Source of the DNA: Candidatus Avimonas faecium
GTDB taxonomy: Bacteria; Bacillota; Clostridia; Oscillospirales; Acutalibacteraceae
Assembly: GCA_904419005.1 (NCBI GenBank)
Contig: CAJFQI010000015.1
Location: 1 to 42,018 of the forward strand
Direction: 5' to 3'
Length of the DNA stretch: 42,018 nucleotides
This document shows positions 19,168-27,258 of this stretch, one piece after another. The position numbers were made by a program, and so were the translations under genes. Under the pieces are notes generated by a model. It was given only the letters and a program-made list of their open reading frames with translations. It was not told where the DNA came from and did not search any database. Within the stretch, counting starts at the first letter, position 1. Every line of letters starts with the position of its first letter.

Positions 19168-19620
19168 CTAACGGCCGTTGTCCGGCGGGGCGGCGCTTTT
19201 GTGCAGGGCGGCGTGCTCCCGCAGCAGCTCCTCCATCCATTGCCGGAAGGGCCAGTGCTGGCTGGTGGGGGTGACGACTGCCTTGAGGGGGATGCGGATC
19301 CCCTCCTGCGTCAGCGTGCGCAGCAGGAGGTCGATCCGCTGCCTGGACAGGCCGCACATCCCCAGCATCCCGCCGCCGGGAAGCTCCCCGGCCTTCCCGG
19401 GGTCCGGCGTCCCCGCCGGCCCGGCTTTTCCTGCCGCCTCCCCGTCAAAGCCGGGGAGCCCGGCCAGGGCCCCCACCGTCTGCCCCAGCTCATCCGGGGA
19501 CACCCGGCGTTCCTCTATGCCCAGCCTCTGCAAAGCCGCGGAAAGGCGGGCCTGGGCCGGCTCGTCCAATCCGTAGGTGAGTGCCAGCTCCTTGAGCGGG
19601 GCCATCCTTCGCGCTTTCAT
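19168..19620 (-). CDS. DUF3783 domain protein
   Basis: Small protein of unknown function, 150 residues. The C-terminal half carries the DUF3783 pattern: MLGMCGLSRQRIDLLLRTL, then IPLKAVVTPTSQHW and MEELLREHAAL. The N-terminal half is a short helical region and a Gly/Pro/Ala linker. I chose the ATG at 19620 because GGGGAGG lies about 9 nt before it; 14 more in-frame residues upstream lack a ribosome site. It is the first gene of the minus-strand unit that continues through the Nudix remnant to manA and the ROK kinase. Confidence 0.75.
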   Translation of the reverse strand: MKARRMAPLKELALTYGLDEPAQARLSAALQRLGIEERRVSPDELGQTVGALAGLPGFDGEAAGKAGPAGTPDPGKAGELPGGGMLGMCGLSRQRIDLLLRTLTQEGIRIPLKAVVTPTSQHWPFRQWMEELLREHAALHKSAAPPDNGR

Positions 19621-19652
19621 GCCGCTTCGCCTCCCCTTCTTGTTGTACTTGT

Positions 19653-19681
19653 ATTTAACCACAAATCCGCCTGCTTGGCAA
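19653..19681 (-). promoter_or_regulatory. Promoter for the DUF3783-manA-ROK unit
   Basis: On the minus strand TTGCCA (19681-19676), 17 bp spacer, TTAAAT (19658-19653), about 33 bp before the DUF3783 start. The -10 matches at 4 of 6. Confidence 0.5.
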
Positions 19682-19732
19682 GGCGGTTTCGGTCCTCCGC
19701 GGTAGAAAATCCGCCGTTTCCGGATAGGGACG

Positions 19733-19766
19733 AAAAAAGCGCGGCGCCGCTTCTGCGGCGCCGCGC
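19733..19766 (-). terminator. Terminator after the AraC/effector-binding regulator gene
   Basis: A perfect 12 bp GC-only stem (19739-19750 with 19755-19766), 4 nt loop, followed on the minus strand by six Ts. Confidence 0.9.
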
Positions 19767-19828
19767 CCTGTCCGGGCAGGGGAGGGCCCGGAATACAGAA
19801 AACAAGAGACGTTTGGCGTTTTGGCGGT

Positions 19829-20734
19829 TTATGGCTTGCGGATGGGGCGGAGCACCTGGTAGCCCCGGCTGTTCCACATATGCCGCTGGTAGTCCTGGCA
19901 GGCGTCTTCGTTCCATTCGTAGCCCATGGAGCGCGGGTCGAAGCTCCAGGCCAGGTCTTCCACCCGTTTCATGACCTCGCCGTTGTCGGCGTAGTCGTAT
20001 TTCGGATGGCCGAAAACAAGGTAGTAGCTTCCCGGGATCTCCCGGGACGCAAACCCCGCGGGGATTGGGCCGTCGTAGTCGGGGGACACGCCCGCGCCGT
20101 AGAAATAGCCCCTCTTCCCGTCCTTCCCGTCCGGATAGAACCAGCCGGCATGGTGCGCCCACACCACCGGGTCCTGGAAAGGCACTATGCTTTCAATGGT
20201 CCCTTCCACTTCGCCGAAATCGGGCCGGCTTTCAAAGTCCCAATAGCCCCTTGCGGCCGGATCGTACAGGCCGATAAAGGTGTGCGCGGGGATATACTCT
20301 ACCCATACTTCCGGCTTGGTCAAGGCATACTCGCTCATTTCCACAACACCTTTCCGAATAAAATAGGAAGGCTCCAGCACGACCTTGCGCAGCGTCAGCG
20401 GGATGGGGACCGGGTGGCTTCGGTATGCCGCCGGTGTACATCCGTAGGCATACTGGAACGCCCTCGTCAGGGCGCTCTGGGACGAATACCCGTATTCCAG
20501 GGCGATATCCACGATCGGCTGCTGGGTGTCCCGCACCGCGATGGTCGCGCCGTACAGGCGCCGCCCCGCCAGGTACTGCCGCAGGGTCACGCCCGCCGTC
20601 TGGCGGAACAGCCGTGAGCAGTAAAACCGGGAATAGTGCAGATGCTCGGCCATTGCGTCAAGCGTGGGGGAATCCCGGAGATGCTCCTCAATCCAGTCGA
20701 TCATGGCCTGTACCTCGCGGTTCCATTCGCGCAT
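19829..20734 (-). CDS. AraC-family regulator with GyrI-like effector-binding domain
   Basis: Transcription factor of 301 residues. The N-terminal 105 residues are a two-helix-turn-helix AraC DNA-binding domain (IEEHLRDSPTLDAMAEHLHY, then VDIALEYGYSSQSALTRAF and GCTPAAYR). The C-terminal part is a GyrI-like/bacterial transcription activator effector-binding fold (KPEVWVEYIPAHTFIGLYD through ASREIPGSYYLVFG). Proteins of this layout resemble Rob/SoxS-like multidrug-type regulators, with the ligand unknown. The open frame extends 55 residues upstream, but AAGGAGG lies 12 nt before the ATG at 20734 and the family starts there. An extended -10 (TGGTATACT, 20770-20762) lies directly upstream. It is monocistronic. 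Confidence 0.88.
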   Translation of the reverse strand: MREWNREVQAMIDWIEEHLRDSPTLDAMAEHLHYSRFYCSRLFRQTAGVTLRQYLAGRRLYGATIAVRDTQQPIVDIALEYGYSSQSALTRAFQYAYGCTPAAYRSHPVPIPLTLRKVVLEPSYFIRKGVVEMSEYALTKPEVWVEYIPAHTFIGLYDPAARGYWDFESRPDFGEVEGTIESIVPFQDPVVWAHHAGWFYPDGKDGKRGYFYGAGVSPDYDGPIPAGFASREIPGSYYLVFGHPKYDYADNGEVMKRVEDLAWSFDPRSMGYEWNEDACQDYQRHMWNSRGYQVLRPIRKP

Positions 20735-20761
20735 ATGCCGTGCCGCCTCCTTCCAATCCGG

Positions 20762-20770
20762 AGTATACCA
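20762..20770 (-). promoter_or_regulatory. Extended -10 for the AraC/effector-binding regulator
   Basis: TGGTATACT on the minus strand, 28 bp before the start codon, with no recognisable -35. The ribosome site follows 10 bp later, so the leader would be short. Confidence 0.45.
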
Positions 20771-20857
20771 AACCCGGCGGGGGATTTCTTTCCCCGAGTT
20801 GCGGGAAACCCGCCCCCGCTTTGCGCGCCCTTTGCAGGCGTTCCGGCTGGGGCAGGC

Positions 20858-20894
20858 AAAAATCCGGGGGAAGATGCCCTTCCCCCGGATTTTT
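20858..20894 (-). terminator. Terminator after the lectin-fold gene
   Basis: A perfect 16 bp stem (20858-20873 with 20879-20894) ending in T5 on either strand, 5 nt loop. It ends the minus-strand AraC-GH2-lectin-fold unit and separates it from the AraC/effector-binding gene. Confidence 0.92.
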
Positions 20895-20910
20895 CCCATA
20901 TGGGCGCGCC

Positions 20911-21546
20911 TTAATCAAACGCCGGCGTATAGCTCTGGATAAACGGCCGGCTCACGATCTGGCGGACGCGGAAGTTGCGCACCGCGATCTGGCTGGCATA
21001 GGTCCCCAGGCCCACCTTGCCGTACTCGGTAATGGGGTTGGGATCCTGCATTTCAATGACCAGCTGGCCGTCCACAAAGATAAAGCAGTGGCCGCCGATG
21101 CTCCCGGCCTGGATGAAGTACAGCCGCCCCGCCTCAAAGGGGAACAGGGGGGTGACGGCACGGGGGAGGCATTCGGGATAATGCTCAATCCCGGCCTTAT
21201 TGTCCCACCAGCCGGCCAGCCCGGCGATGTAGCTCACGCCCGCGTCGTCCGCCTCGTCGTTCCAGCCGGCGGCGTGCCAGGTGAAATTCAGGTCGTTGTC
21301 GCAGGGGGGGATGGTGCGCCCCTCCAGCTCGAGCAGCACGTCCCCGGGATAATGGCGCTTGGAATAGAGCATCCCCCCGGAATTCCCGGTGTGCTTGCCG
21401 TAGATCCATCCGTCCTCTACGCGCCAAACGCCGTTTTTGTATTCCCAGTCCCGCGCCAGTTCCTCGTCGGAGCGGGGACCTTCCGCCAGGATGGGGCACT
21501 CGGCCAGGTCGATTTCCTTTTCCATAATTCGTAAGATCTGCTGCAT
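20911..21546 (-). CDS. Concanavalin A-like (DUF1080/DUF1961-type) glycan-associated protein
   Basis: 211 residues predicted to be one beta-sandwich of lectin/glucanase shape. The central pattern, a DWEYKNGVWRVEDGWIYGKH strand pair, NLNF-like DNDLNFTWHAAGW, then GRLYFIQAGSIGG, VDGQLVIEM and a closing GKVGLGTYASQIAVRNFRV, is that of DUF1080-type and YesU-like proteins found in carbohydrate loci. No signal peptide, so it should act in the cytoplasm. No catalytic residues can be assigned; it may be a hydrolase, an epimerase-like helper or a binding protein. AAAGGATG precedes the ATG at 21546. It follows the GH2 gene by 79 bp as the last gene of the block. Confidence 0.7.
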   Translation of the reverse strand: MQQILRIMEKEIDLAECPILAEGPRSDEELARDWEYKNGVWRVEDGWIYGKHTGNSGGMLYSKRHYPGDVLLELEGRTIPPCDNDLNFTWHAAGWNDEADDAGVSYIAGLAGWWDNKAGIEHYPECLPRAVTPLFPFEAGRLYFIQAGSIGGHCFIFVDGQLVIEMQDPNPITEYGKVGLGTYASQIAVRNFRVRQIVSRPFIQSYTPAFD

Positions 21547-21625
21547 TTGCTTTCATCCTTTCGGCTTTCCTTATTTTGGGAGCTTCGCTGTTACCTGTGT
21601 TTCTCCTTTGCCGCCCGGCGGCGCG

Positions 21626-24058
21626 CTACAGCGCGAAATAGGGGGGCGCCCCTGCTTCCGGAGCGGCGGGCGGGGCGCCGGCCCCCGAGCGGACATCCAG
21701 GAGGACCTCCTGGGTTTCGTTCCCGCTGTTGATCCGCACGCGGGCCGGCCCCGTTTTCCCGCAGGTCCGTACCCAGAAGGCGATGCACCCGCCGATCAGC
21801 GCGGCCGTATCCGGGCCGATCACCTGCACAGGCCCTTCGGTTTCTATGCGCAGGCCGGCGGCGCAGAAGGGGCAGAGCCCTCCCAGCGTATCAAGCGCGC
21901 GCACCACGATACGGGTGGCGTCGTAGGAATCCCCGTCGGCCCGCAGGACCGTGTCGTCGGCCTGCGCCTCCAGCCGGGCGAAGGACTTGCCTTCGCCGAC
22001 CTCCCGCACCAGGACGGCCTGGCCGCCCACATACCCTTCCAGGCGGAGGGTGTTTTCGGCCTTCCCCCAGCCGCCGGCGGTTTCAAACAGCAGGTTGATC
22101 AGGGCCCCGCGCTCCAGCCCGGCCCGCTCGGCCAGGTCTTCTAGGTAGGGATAGTCCTCCGGCAAGAGGTCGGGCAGGACGCCCTGCTCGGCCCGCTCGG
22201 CGATGAAGCGGGTGAATTCCTCCTGCAGAGCCGGGGGCAGGGGGAGCGGGAGCTTCTGCGGTGTCAGGTGGTTGATAAGGACCGGCGGGTGGGGCAGGTG
22301 GGGGAACGCCGCCCGGCGGGGGGCAAAATCCCCCACCAGCTCCCCGTTGCGGTATACCCGCACAAAATCGCAGTTGGTGGCCACCCAGATGGGGAGGATC
22401 CCGCCGCCGTCCCGCTCCCCCCGGGAAATCAGCGAGAGGGGCTCCAGCACGGGGCCCTGCTCCGGCGGGCGCTGGGACATGCAGGCTAAGCCCGCGTATT
22501 TGGGAAGGCGGAACATGTCCGACACCCCGTGGTAGCAGATCTTGTCCCCCGACCCGAAGCTGCTGTGGGTGTTGTAGTCGAAGGCGCACCAGCTGATCTC
22601 GCCGGTAACGTCCTCCCGCCCGAGCGCCTCGTTCATCACCCGCAGGTGCCGCAGCGCGTGCTCGACCTGCCGGCTCTCGTGGTCGAACCGCTTGGTGGGG
22701 AACATATGCCCGTTGCTTTCGGTGATCAGCAGGGGAACCGGCTGCTCCAGCCCCGTGATCTCCTCGCGGGAGCGGAAGACCGTCTGGCCCCCGTTGTGGA
22801 TAAATTCGTTGAAGGTGTACACGTCCTCAAGCAGCTCGCTCTTGACAAAGCACCGCACCCCGCCGGTCTGCCGGGTATCGTCCAGCTCGTGCGCGGCCTG
22901 GTTGGTCCGCCGGTAGAAATCGGTGCAGTCAGGGGATTCGTTGATCCGCACCCCCCAGAGGATGATGCAGGGGTGGTTGTAGTCCCGGCGGATCATCTCC
23001 CGCACGTTCTCCACGGCCGCGTCCTGCCAGGCCGCGTCCCCGATGTGCTGCCAGCCGGGGATCTCCTCAAACGCCAGCAGGCCGATTTCGTCGCACCGGT
23101 CGAGGAAATGGCGGCTCTGGGGATAGTGGCTGGTACGCACCAGGTTGATCCCCAGCCCCTTGAGGATGTCCGCGTCCCGGCGCTGCACCCGCGCCGGCAT
23201 CGCGCCGCCGACGTAGGGGTAGCTTTGGTGCCGGTTGAGCCCGATCAGCTTGCGCCGCTGGCCGTTGAGGTAGAAGCCGTCCGGCCGGAACTCGCAAAAG
23301 CGCATCCCGAAGCGGGTTTGGACCCGGTCGACCGTCTCACCCCCCCGGCGCAGCTCCGCCTGAGCGCGGTAGAGGGCGGGGTCCTCGGGCGTCCAGTGGC
23401 GGAGCGCCTGCGCCTCCGGGAAGGCCGCGCACAGCCTGTCCTGCCCGGCGCGGGCCTCCAGGACGGCCTGCCGGCGGACGCCGTGGCCGTCGATGGCGAT
23501 ATGCAGCTCCGCGTCCTGCTTCAAGGGGCCGCCGAAAAGCACGTCGACCTCAACGCTTTCCCTCTCCGCGTTCCGGCGGGGGGAAACCCGCAGCTCGCGC
23601 ACAAAGTCGGGCTCCGTCACTAAAAGGGAGACCTCGCGGTAGATGCCGCCGTAGGTGAGGTAGTCCACCTCGCCGCCGCAGGGCGGGAAATCGGGCCGTT
23701 CAGTGGAGTCGAGACGCACCGTCAGGCGGTTTTCCTGCCCGTAGGCGAGCAGGCCGGTCAGCTCCACGCAGAAGGGGGTGTACCCGCCCTTGTGGGATCC
23801 GGCGGGACGGCCGTTGCAGGATACCTCCGCATAGGCCATCGCCCCTTCAAAATACAGGAAAACCCGCCGCCCCGCCCACTCCTCGGGGACAGGCAGCGCC
23901 TTTTCGTAGAGGGATACGAATTGGTAGTCGGCCTCCCGCAGGTAATTGTAGGGCAGGACGACGTTGGCGTGGGGCAGGTCGACCCGCTCGCCCGCCGAGG
24001 GCTCGTCCGGCTCGCGCCGGAAAAGCCAGCCGTTGTTGAGAGGGAGGATTTCGCGCAC
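21626..24058 (-). CDS. Glycoside hydrolase family 2 enzyme (beta-galactosidase/beta-glucuronidase type)
   Basis: Retaining exo-glycosidase of 810 residues, with the N-terminal sugar-binding sandwich (about 5-155), Ig-like domain (about 160-255), TIM barrel (about 257-505) and C-terminal beta domains including ATNCDFVRVYRNGE, as in DUF4982 modules. The acid/base is Glu374 in WGVRINES and the nucleophile Glu447 in LLITESNGHM; family motifs LIGLNRHQSYP and VRTSHYPQS are intact. The start is the GTG at 24058, 8 nt after AAAGGAG; the in-frame GTG three codons earlier overlaps that site. There is no signal peptide. The terminal sugar cut (galactose, glucuronate or other) is not decidable here. It is 46 bp downstream of the AraC gene, which probably controls it. 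Confidence 0.92.
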   Translation of the reverse strand: MREILPLNNGWLFRREPDEPSAGERVDLPHANVVLPYNYLREADYQFVSLYEKALPVPEEWAGRRVFLYFEGAMAYAEVSCNGRPAGSHKGGYTPFCVELTGLLAYGQENRLTVRLDSTERPDFPPCGGEVDYLTYGGIYREVSLLVTEPDFVRELRVSPRRNAERESVEVDVLFGGPLKQDAELHIAIDGHGVRRQAVLEARAGQDRLCAAFPEAQALRHWTPEDPALYRAQAELRRGGETVDRVQTRFGMRFCEFRPDGFYLNGQRRKLIGLNRHQSYPYVGGAMPARVQRRDADILKGLGINLVRTSHYPQSRHFLDRCDEIGLLAFEEIPGWQHIGDAAWQDAAVENVREMIRRDYNHPCIILWGVRINESPDCTDFYRRTNQAAHELDDTRQTGGVRCFVKSELLEDVYTFNEFIHNGGQTVFRSREEITGLEQPVPLLITESNGHMFPTKRFDHESRQVEHALRHLRVMNEALGREDVTGEISWCAFDYNTHSSFGSGDKICYHGVSDMFRLPKYAGLACMSQRPPEQGPVLEPLSLISRGERDGGGILPIWVATNCDFVRVYRNGELVGDFAPRRAAFPHLPHPPVLINHLTPQKLPLPLPPALQEEFTRFIAERAEQGVLPDLLPEDYPYLEDLAERAGLERGALINLLFETAGGWGKAENTLRLEGYVGGQAVLVREVGEGKSFARLEAQADDTVLRADGDSYDATRIVVRALDTLGGLCPFCAAGLRIETEGPVQVIGPDTAALIGGCIAFWVRTCGKTGPARVRINSGNETQEVLLDVRSGAGAPPAAPEAGAPPYFAL

Positions 24059-24104
24059 AGCAGCCACTCCTTTGTTATGATATATGGTATCTTCCTATCC
24101 CCCG

Positions 24105-25007
24105 TTAAGGGCCGGGGGGTGCAGGCTCCTTGGGATCGGGGAGGCGCTGCCGCCGCCCGGCGTCGCCGGAGGGGGCATCGAGCAGTCCCCGCCTCCCCTG
24201 CGGGCGGACCGCGTTGCGGTACTGCCGGGGGGAGATGCCGTGCTGGCGTTTGAAAAGGTTGGAGAAATAATGGGGGTCCTCAAACTGCAGCTTGCGGGCG
24301 ATCTCGTAGCAGGGCAGCTGGGTGGTGCGCAGCAGGTTTTCTGCCGCCTGCATCTTCTGGCGCAGAAGGTAGGCGTAAGGGGTCTGCCCATAGGCCTTGC
24401 GGAACAGCTTGATGGCATAATCGGGCGAACGGAAAATCGAGGCCGCCAGCTCGTCAATGGTCACCCGGCCGAAAACCCGGTCATCCAGGTAATCCCGCAG
24501 CTGCTGCGCTTCATCCGGAAGGGAGGACGCCTCGCTTTGCAGGGTATACAGCGCCGAGACGATTTCATGAAATTTGAGCGCGCACCGCTGGAAGATTTTT
24601 TCCTGCGGCTCCTTCAGGCAGCTTAAGGCGTAAAAGTCGCGGAAGATCTGCTCGTTCCAGAAGCCGCGCACCAGCACCGTGTCCTGCAGGCCGTAGGCGC
24701 GCAGGAGATCCTCCGCCAGGTTGCCCTTGAGGTTGCAGAAGATTTTGGTCCAGGGGTCATCCGCGTCGGAGGAATAGGCGTGGCGGCTCCCCTGGTGGAG
24801 GATGTAGACGTCCCCCTCCTCCGGCGTGAACCGCTCCCCGTCGCACAGGACGGTGCCCCGCCCGCGGACAATGTATTCAACCACGGTGACGTCCGAATCG
24901 TCCCGTTCGCAGTAATAGCTGCCGTCGCAGTAGGAGATCCCCGTCAGCTCCACAAAAAACGGGGAAGAGGGGGCCTCCGCATAAAAGAAGCGCAGTTCCT
25001 CCTTCAA
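24105..25007 (-). CDS. AraC-family regulator with cupin sensor domain
   Basis: 300 residues: an N-terminal cupin of the AraC-binding type (YIVRGRGTVLCDGERFTPEE, then GDVYILHQGSRHAY) that should bind a sugar, and a C-terminal AraC DNA-binding domain (VTIDELAASIFRSPDYAIKL; FEDPHYFSNLFKRQHGISPR). The tail after about 265 is Arg/Pro-rich. The frame begins with a TTG at 25007; the nearest strong AAGGAGG lies inside the first codons (KEE) and has no suitably spaced in-frame start after it, so TTG with a weaker AAGGTG 11 nt upstream is the best reading. It heads the minus-strand block with GH2 and the lectin-fold gene and is divergent from the DUF4965 operon, so it may control both. Confidence 0.88.
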   Translation of the reverse strand: MKEELRFFYAEAPSSPFFVELTGISYCDGSYYCERDDSDVTVVEYIVRGRGTVLCDGERFTPEEGDVYILHQGSRHAYSSDADDPWTKIFCNLKGNLAEDLLRAYGLQDTVLVRGFWNEQIFRDFYALSCLKEPQEKIFQRCALKFHEIVSALYTLQSEASSLPDEAQQLRDYLDDRVFGRVTIDELAASIFRSPDYAIKLFRKAYGQTPYAYLLRQKMQAAENLLRTTQLPCYEIARKLQFEDPHYFSNLFKRQHGISPRQYRNAVRPQGRRGLLDAPSGDAGRRQRLPDPKEPAPPGP

Positions 25008-25059
25008 ATTATATCACACACCTTTTTCGGTTATATTCTATTTATTTGCCCACAAAATA

Positions 25060-25088
25060 ATGATATACTCCAACTTGAAAAAAGTCAA
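25060..25088 (-). promoter_or_regulatory. Promoter for the AraC-GH2-lectin-fold block
   Basis: On the minus strand TTGACT (25088-25083), 17 bp, TATCAT (25065-25060). Its -10 overlaps the plus-strand extended -10 at 25061-25069. A further extended -10 TGATATAAT (minus, 25016-25008) touches the TTG start codon and is unlikely to serve it. Confidence 0.65.
25061..25069 (+). promoter_or_regulatory. Extended -10 for the DUF4965-GH20 operon
   Basis: TGATATACT with no good -35, about 115 bp before the DUF4965 start. It shares six bases with the opposite-strand -10 for the AraC block, so the two promoters cannot both be open on one DNA molecule. Confidence 0.45.
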
Positions 25089-25184
25089 TAGAAAGCAGCA
25101 GCTTTGCCTGCCTTTTCTGTCAGAAACGCCCTGCCGCGGCGGGGAACCCCGCGGCGGCCGATCAATGGAAACGGAGGAATCGCC

Positions 25185-27092
25185 ATGAAACTCAGAGCCC
25201 CGGCTGTCCCCTTGATTACGGTTGACCCCTATTTCAGCGTCTGGTCGTGCCGCGACCGGCTCAACGACGCCGCCACCTGCCATTGGACAGGGCATACCAA
25301 CACCCTCAACGGGTATTTGACGGCGGACGGCACGGTATACCGCTTTATGGGCGGGCCGGAGGCCGGCGGCATCCCGATGCGGCAGGTCTCCCTGGACATC
25401 ACGGCCATGGCCACGGTATACGTTTTTGAGGCGGACGGTGTGCGGCTGACGGCCCGTTTCTTCACGCCGGTTTTCGCCGACGACCTGGAGCTGCTCAGCC
25501 GGCCGGTGTCCTACCTTGAGCTGACGGCGGAATCGACCGACGGCAAGGCCCGCCGCCTTGAAGCCGAGGTCCGCGCCTCTGAGGAGCTCTGTCTTGACAC
25601 CGCGCGGCAGGAGCCGGTGGAGATCACGGCCGGCCGGCTGGAGGATGGGATCGCCTTTGCCCGCATGGGCGGAACCTCCCAGCCCGTGCTGGTGAATTAC
25701 GGGGACGACACCCGCATTGACTGGGGGTATTTTTACCTGTGCGTGCAGGGCGGGGAGGCCGGCTCGGTCAAGGTGCTCGGCGAAAGCTACGTCACGGCCA
25801 AGGCGCCGCTGGAGGGCGGCAGCGCGCTGTTTGCCTTCGCCTACGACGATGTGGAGAGCATCCTGTATTTTGACAAACGGCTCAAGGCGTATTGGAAGCG
25901 GAACGGCAAGACCATGGAACAGGCGATTGAGGAAGCGTACGGCGATTACCCGGTCCTAAAGGAGCGGGAGGAGCGCTTTTCGCGGGATCTGCAGCGGGAG
26001 GCGGCCGCCGCGGGCGGGGAGCAGTACGCCGAGCTGCTGGCCCTGGCCTACCGGCAGGTTATGGCCGGGCACAAGCTGGTTGAGGATGAAAAGGACGGGC
26101 TGCTCTATATTTCCAAGGAATGCCTGTCCAACGGCTGCGCGGCCACCGTGGATGTGAGCTATCCGTCAATGCCGATGTACCTATACTACAATCCCGAGCT
26201 GGTCAACGCTATGATGCGCCCGGTCCTCCGCTTTGCCCGGAGCAAGGATTGGCTCTATGGATTCGCCCCGCACGACGTGGGCTGCTATCCCCACGTCACC
26301 GGGCAGGTGTATTCCAACGGCAGCGACCCTGACCATCAGATGCCGATTGAGGAATGCGGCAACATGCTGGTCATGGCCGCGGCGGCGGCCGTGGCCAAAA
26401 AGGACACCTCCCTGTTTGAGCAGAACCGCGACCTGTTTGAGCAGTGGGCAGAATATCTGGTCCGTTACGGGGAGGACCCGGACGACCAGATCTGCACCGA
26501 CGACTTCTTCAAGCACCTGCCCCACAACTGCAACCTGGCGGTCAAGGCGATCATGGGCATCGCCTCAATGGCCATCCTGCTTTCGATGAGCGGGCGGGAA
26601 GAGGAAGCCGCCCCCTATTGGAAGGAGGCCCGCCGGATGGCCCGCTCCTGGATGGAGCGGGCCTCGGAGGGGGACGGCAGCACCCGCCTGGCCTTTGACC
26701 AGCCGGGCACCTACTCCCTGAAATACAACATCGTGTGGGATAAGCTGTTCGGCACCGGCCTGTTCACGGACGACGAGCTGCGGCGGGAATTCGCCTCCTA
26801 CTGGCAGTATATGAACCCCTACGGGCTGCCGCTTGACGGCCGGGGCAGCACCTCCAAGACCGACTGGCTGGCCTGGACGGGGACGCTGGCGGAAACCCCG
26901 GAGGAATTTGCTCGGTTTATGGAGCCGGTCTGGCGGTATTTCCACGAGTCGGAAAACCGCGTGCCGATGGGGGACTGGTACAGCACCAAGACCGCCAAGC
27001 ACTTCTATAACCAGCACCGCACCGTCCAGGGCGGCCTGTTTATCAAGCTGCTTGAGCACGCCGGTTACTGCCGGTTCGACGGGAAGAAATAG
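25185..27092 (+). CDS. GtaA-like DUF4965/DUF1793 protein
   Basis: 635 residues of the family annotated as glutaminase A, whose catalytic part has a six-hairpin alpha/alpha toroid like many glycosidases. The N-terminal half is a beta domain (DUF4964/DUF5127: LRAPAVPLITVDPYFSVWS through the BSA-like strands), the C-terminal half the DUF4965/DUF1793 toroid (CLSNGCAATVDVSYPSMPMY, LYGFAPHDVGCYPHVTGQ, HNCNLAVKAIMGI, GDWYSTKTAKHFYNQHRTVQ). Fungal and bacterial members occur in polysaccharide loci, and real glutaminase activity is doubtful for most. No signal peptide, so cytoplasmic. The ATG at 25185 has GGAGG at good spacing; an in-frame extension of 27 residues upstream is not conserved. It is the first gene of block 2. 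Confidence 0.85.
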   Translation: MKLRAPAVPLITVDPYFSVWSCRDRLNDAATCHWTGHTNTLNGYLTADGTVYRFMGGPEAGGIPMRQVSLDITAMATVYVFEADGVRLTARFFTPVFADDLELLSRPVSYLELTAESTDGKARRLEAEVRASEELCLDTARQEPVEITAGRLEDGIAFARMGGTSQPVLVNYGDDTRIDWGYFYLCVQGGEAGSVKVLGESYVTAKAPLEGGSALFAFAYDDVESILYFDKRLKAYWKRNGKTMEQAIEEAYGDYPVLKEREERFSRDLQREAAAAGGEQYAELLALAYRQVMAGHKLVEDEKDGLLYISKECLSNGCAATVDVSYPSMPMYLYYNPELVNAMMRPVLRFARSKDWLYGFAPHDVGCYPHVTGQVYSNGSDPDHQMPIEECGNMLVMAAAAAVAKKDTSLFEQNRDLFEQWAEYLVRYGEDPDDQICTDDFFKHLPHNCNLAVKAIMGIASMAILLSMSGREEEAAPYWKEARRMARSWMERASEGDGSTRLAFDQPGTYSLKYNIVWDKLFGTGLFTDDELRREFASYWQYMNPYGLPLDGRGSTSKTDWLAWTGTLAETPEEFARFMEPVWRYFHESENRVPMGDWYSTKTAKHFYNQHRTVQGGLFIKLLEHAGYCRFDGKK

Positions 27093-27146
27093 GAGAACCC
27101 ATAAAAAACGGGGAAAAATGAAACGAGGCCCTGCTTTCCACGGGCT

Positions 27147-27174
27147 GGGAGGCCGCCGCACGCGGCGGCCTCCC
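27147..27174 (+). other. GC-rich hairpin between DUF4965 and GH20-like genes
   Basis: A perfect 12 bp stem (27147-27158 with 27163-27174) and 4 nt loop in the 166 bp spacer, without a T run. It could protect or process the transcript, setting different levels for the two proteins. Confidence 0.5.
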
Positions 27175-27258
27175 GGGTCCCGAAACGGCGCGGGCCCGTT
27201 TTCGCGCAGGATCCTGTCCTGCCGTGCACAGTTCGGGAAAAAGAAAAGGAGGAAATTT

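Noticed and set aside
26833-27258. N-terminal extension of the GH20-like frame by 142 codons
   Set aside because: It overlaps the end of the DUF4965 gene and a GC hairpin; the ATG at 27259 has an excellent ribosome site.
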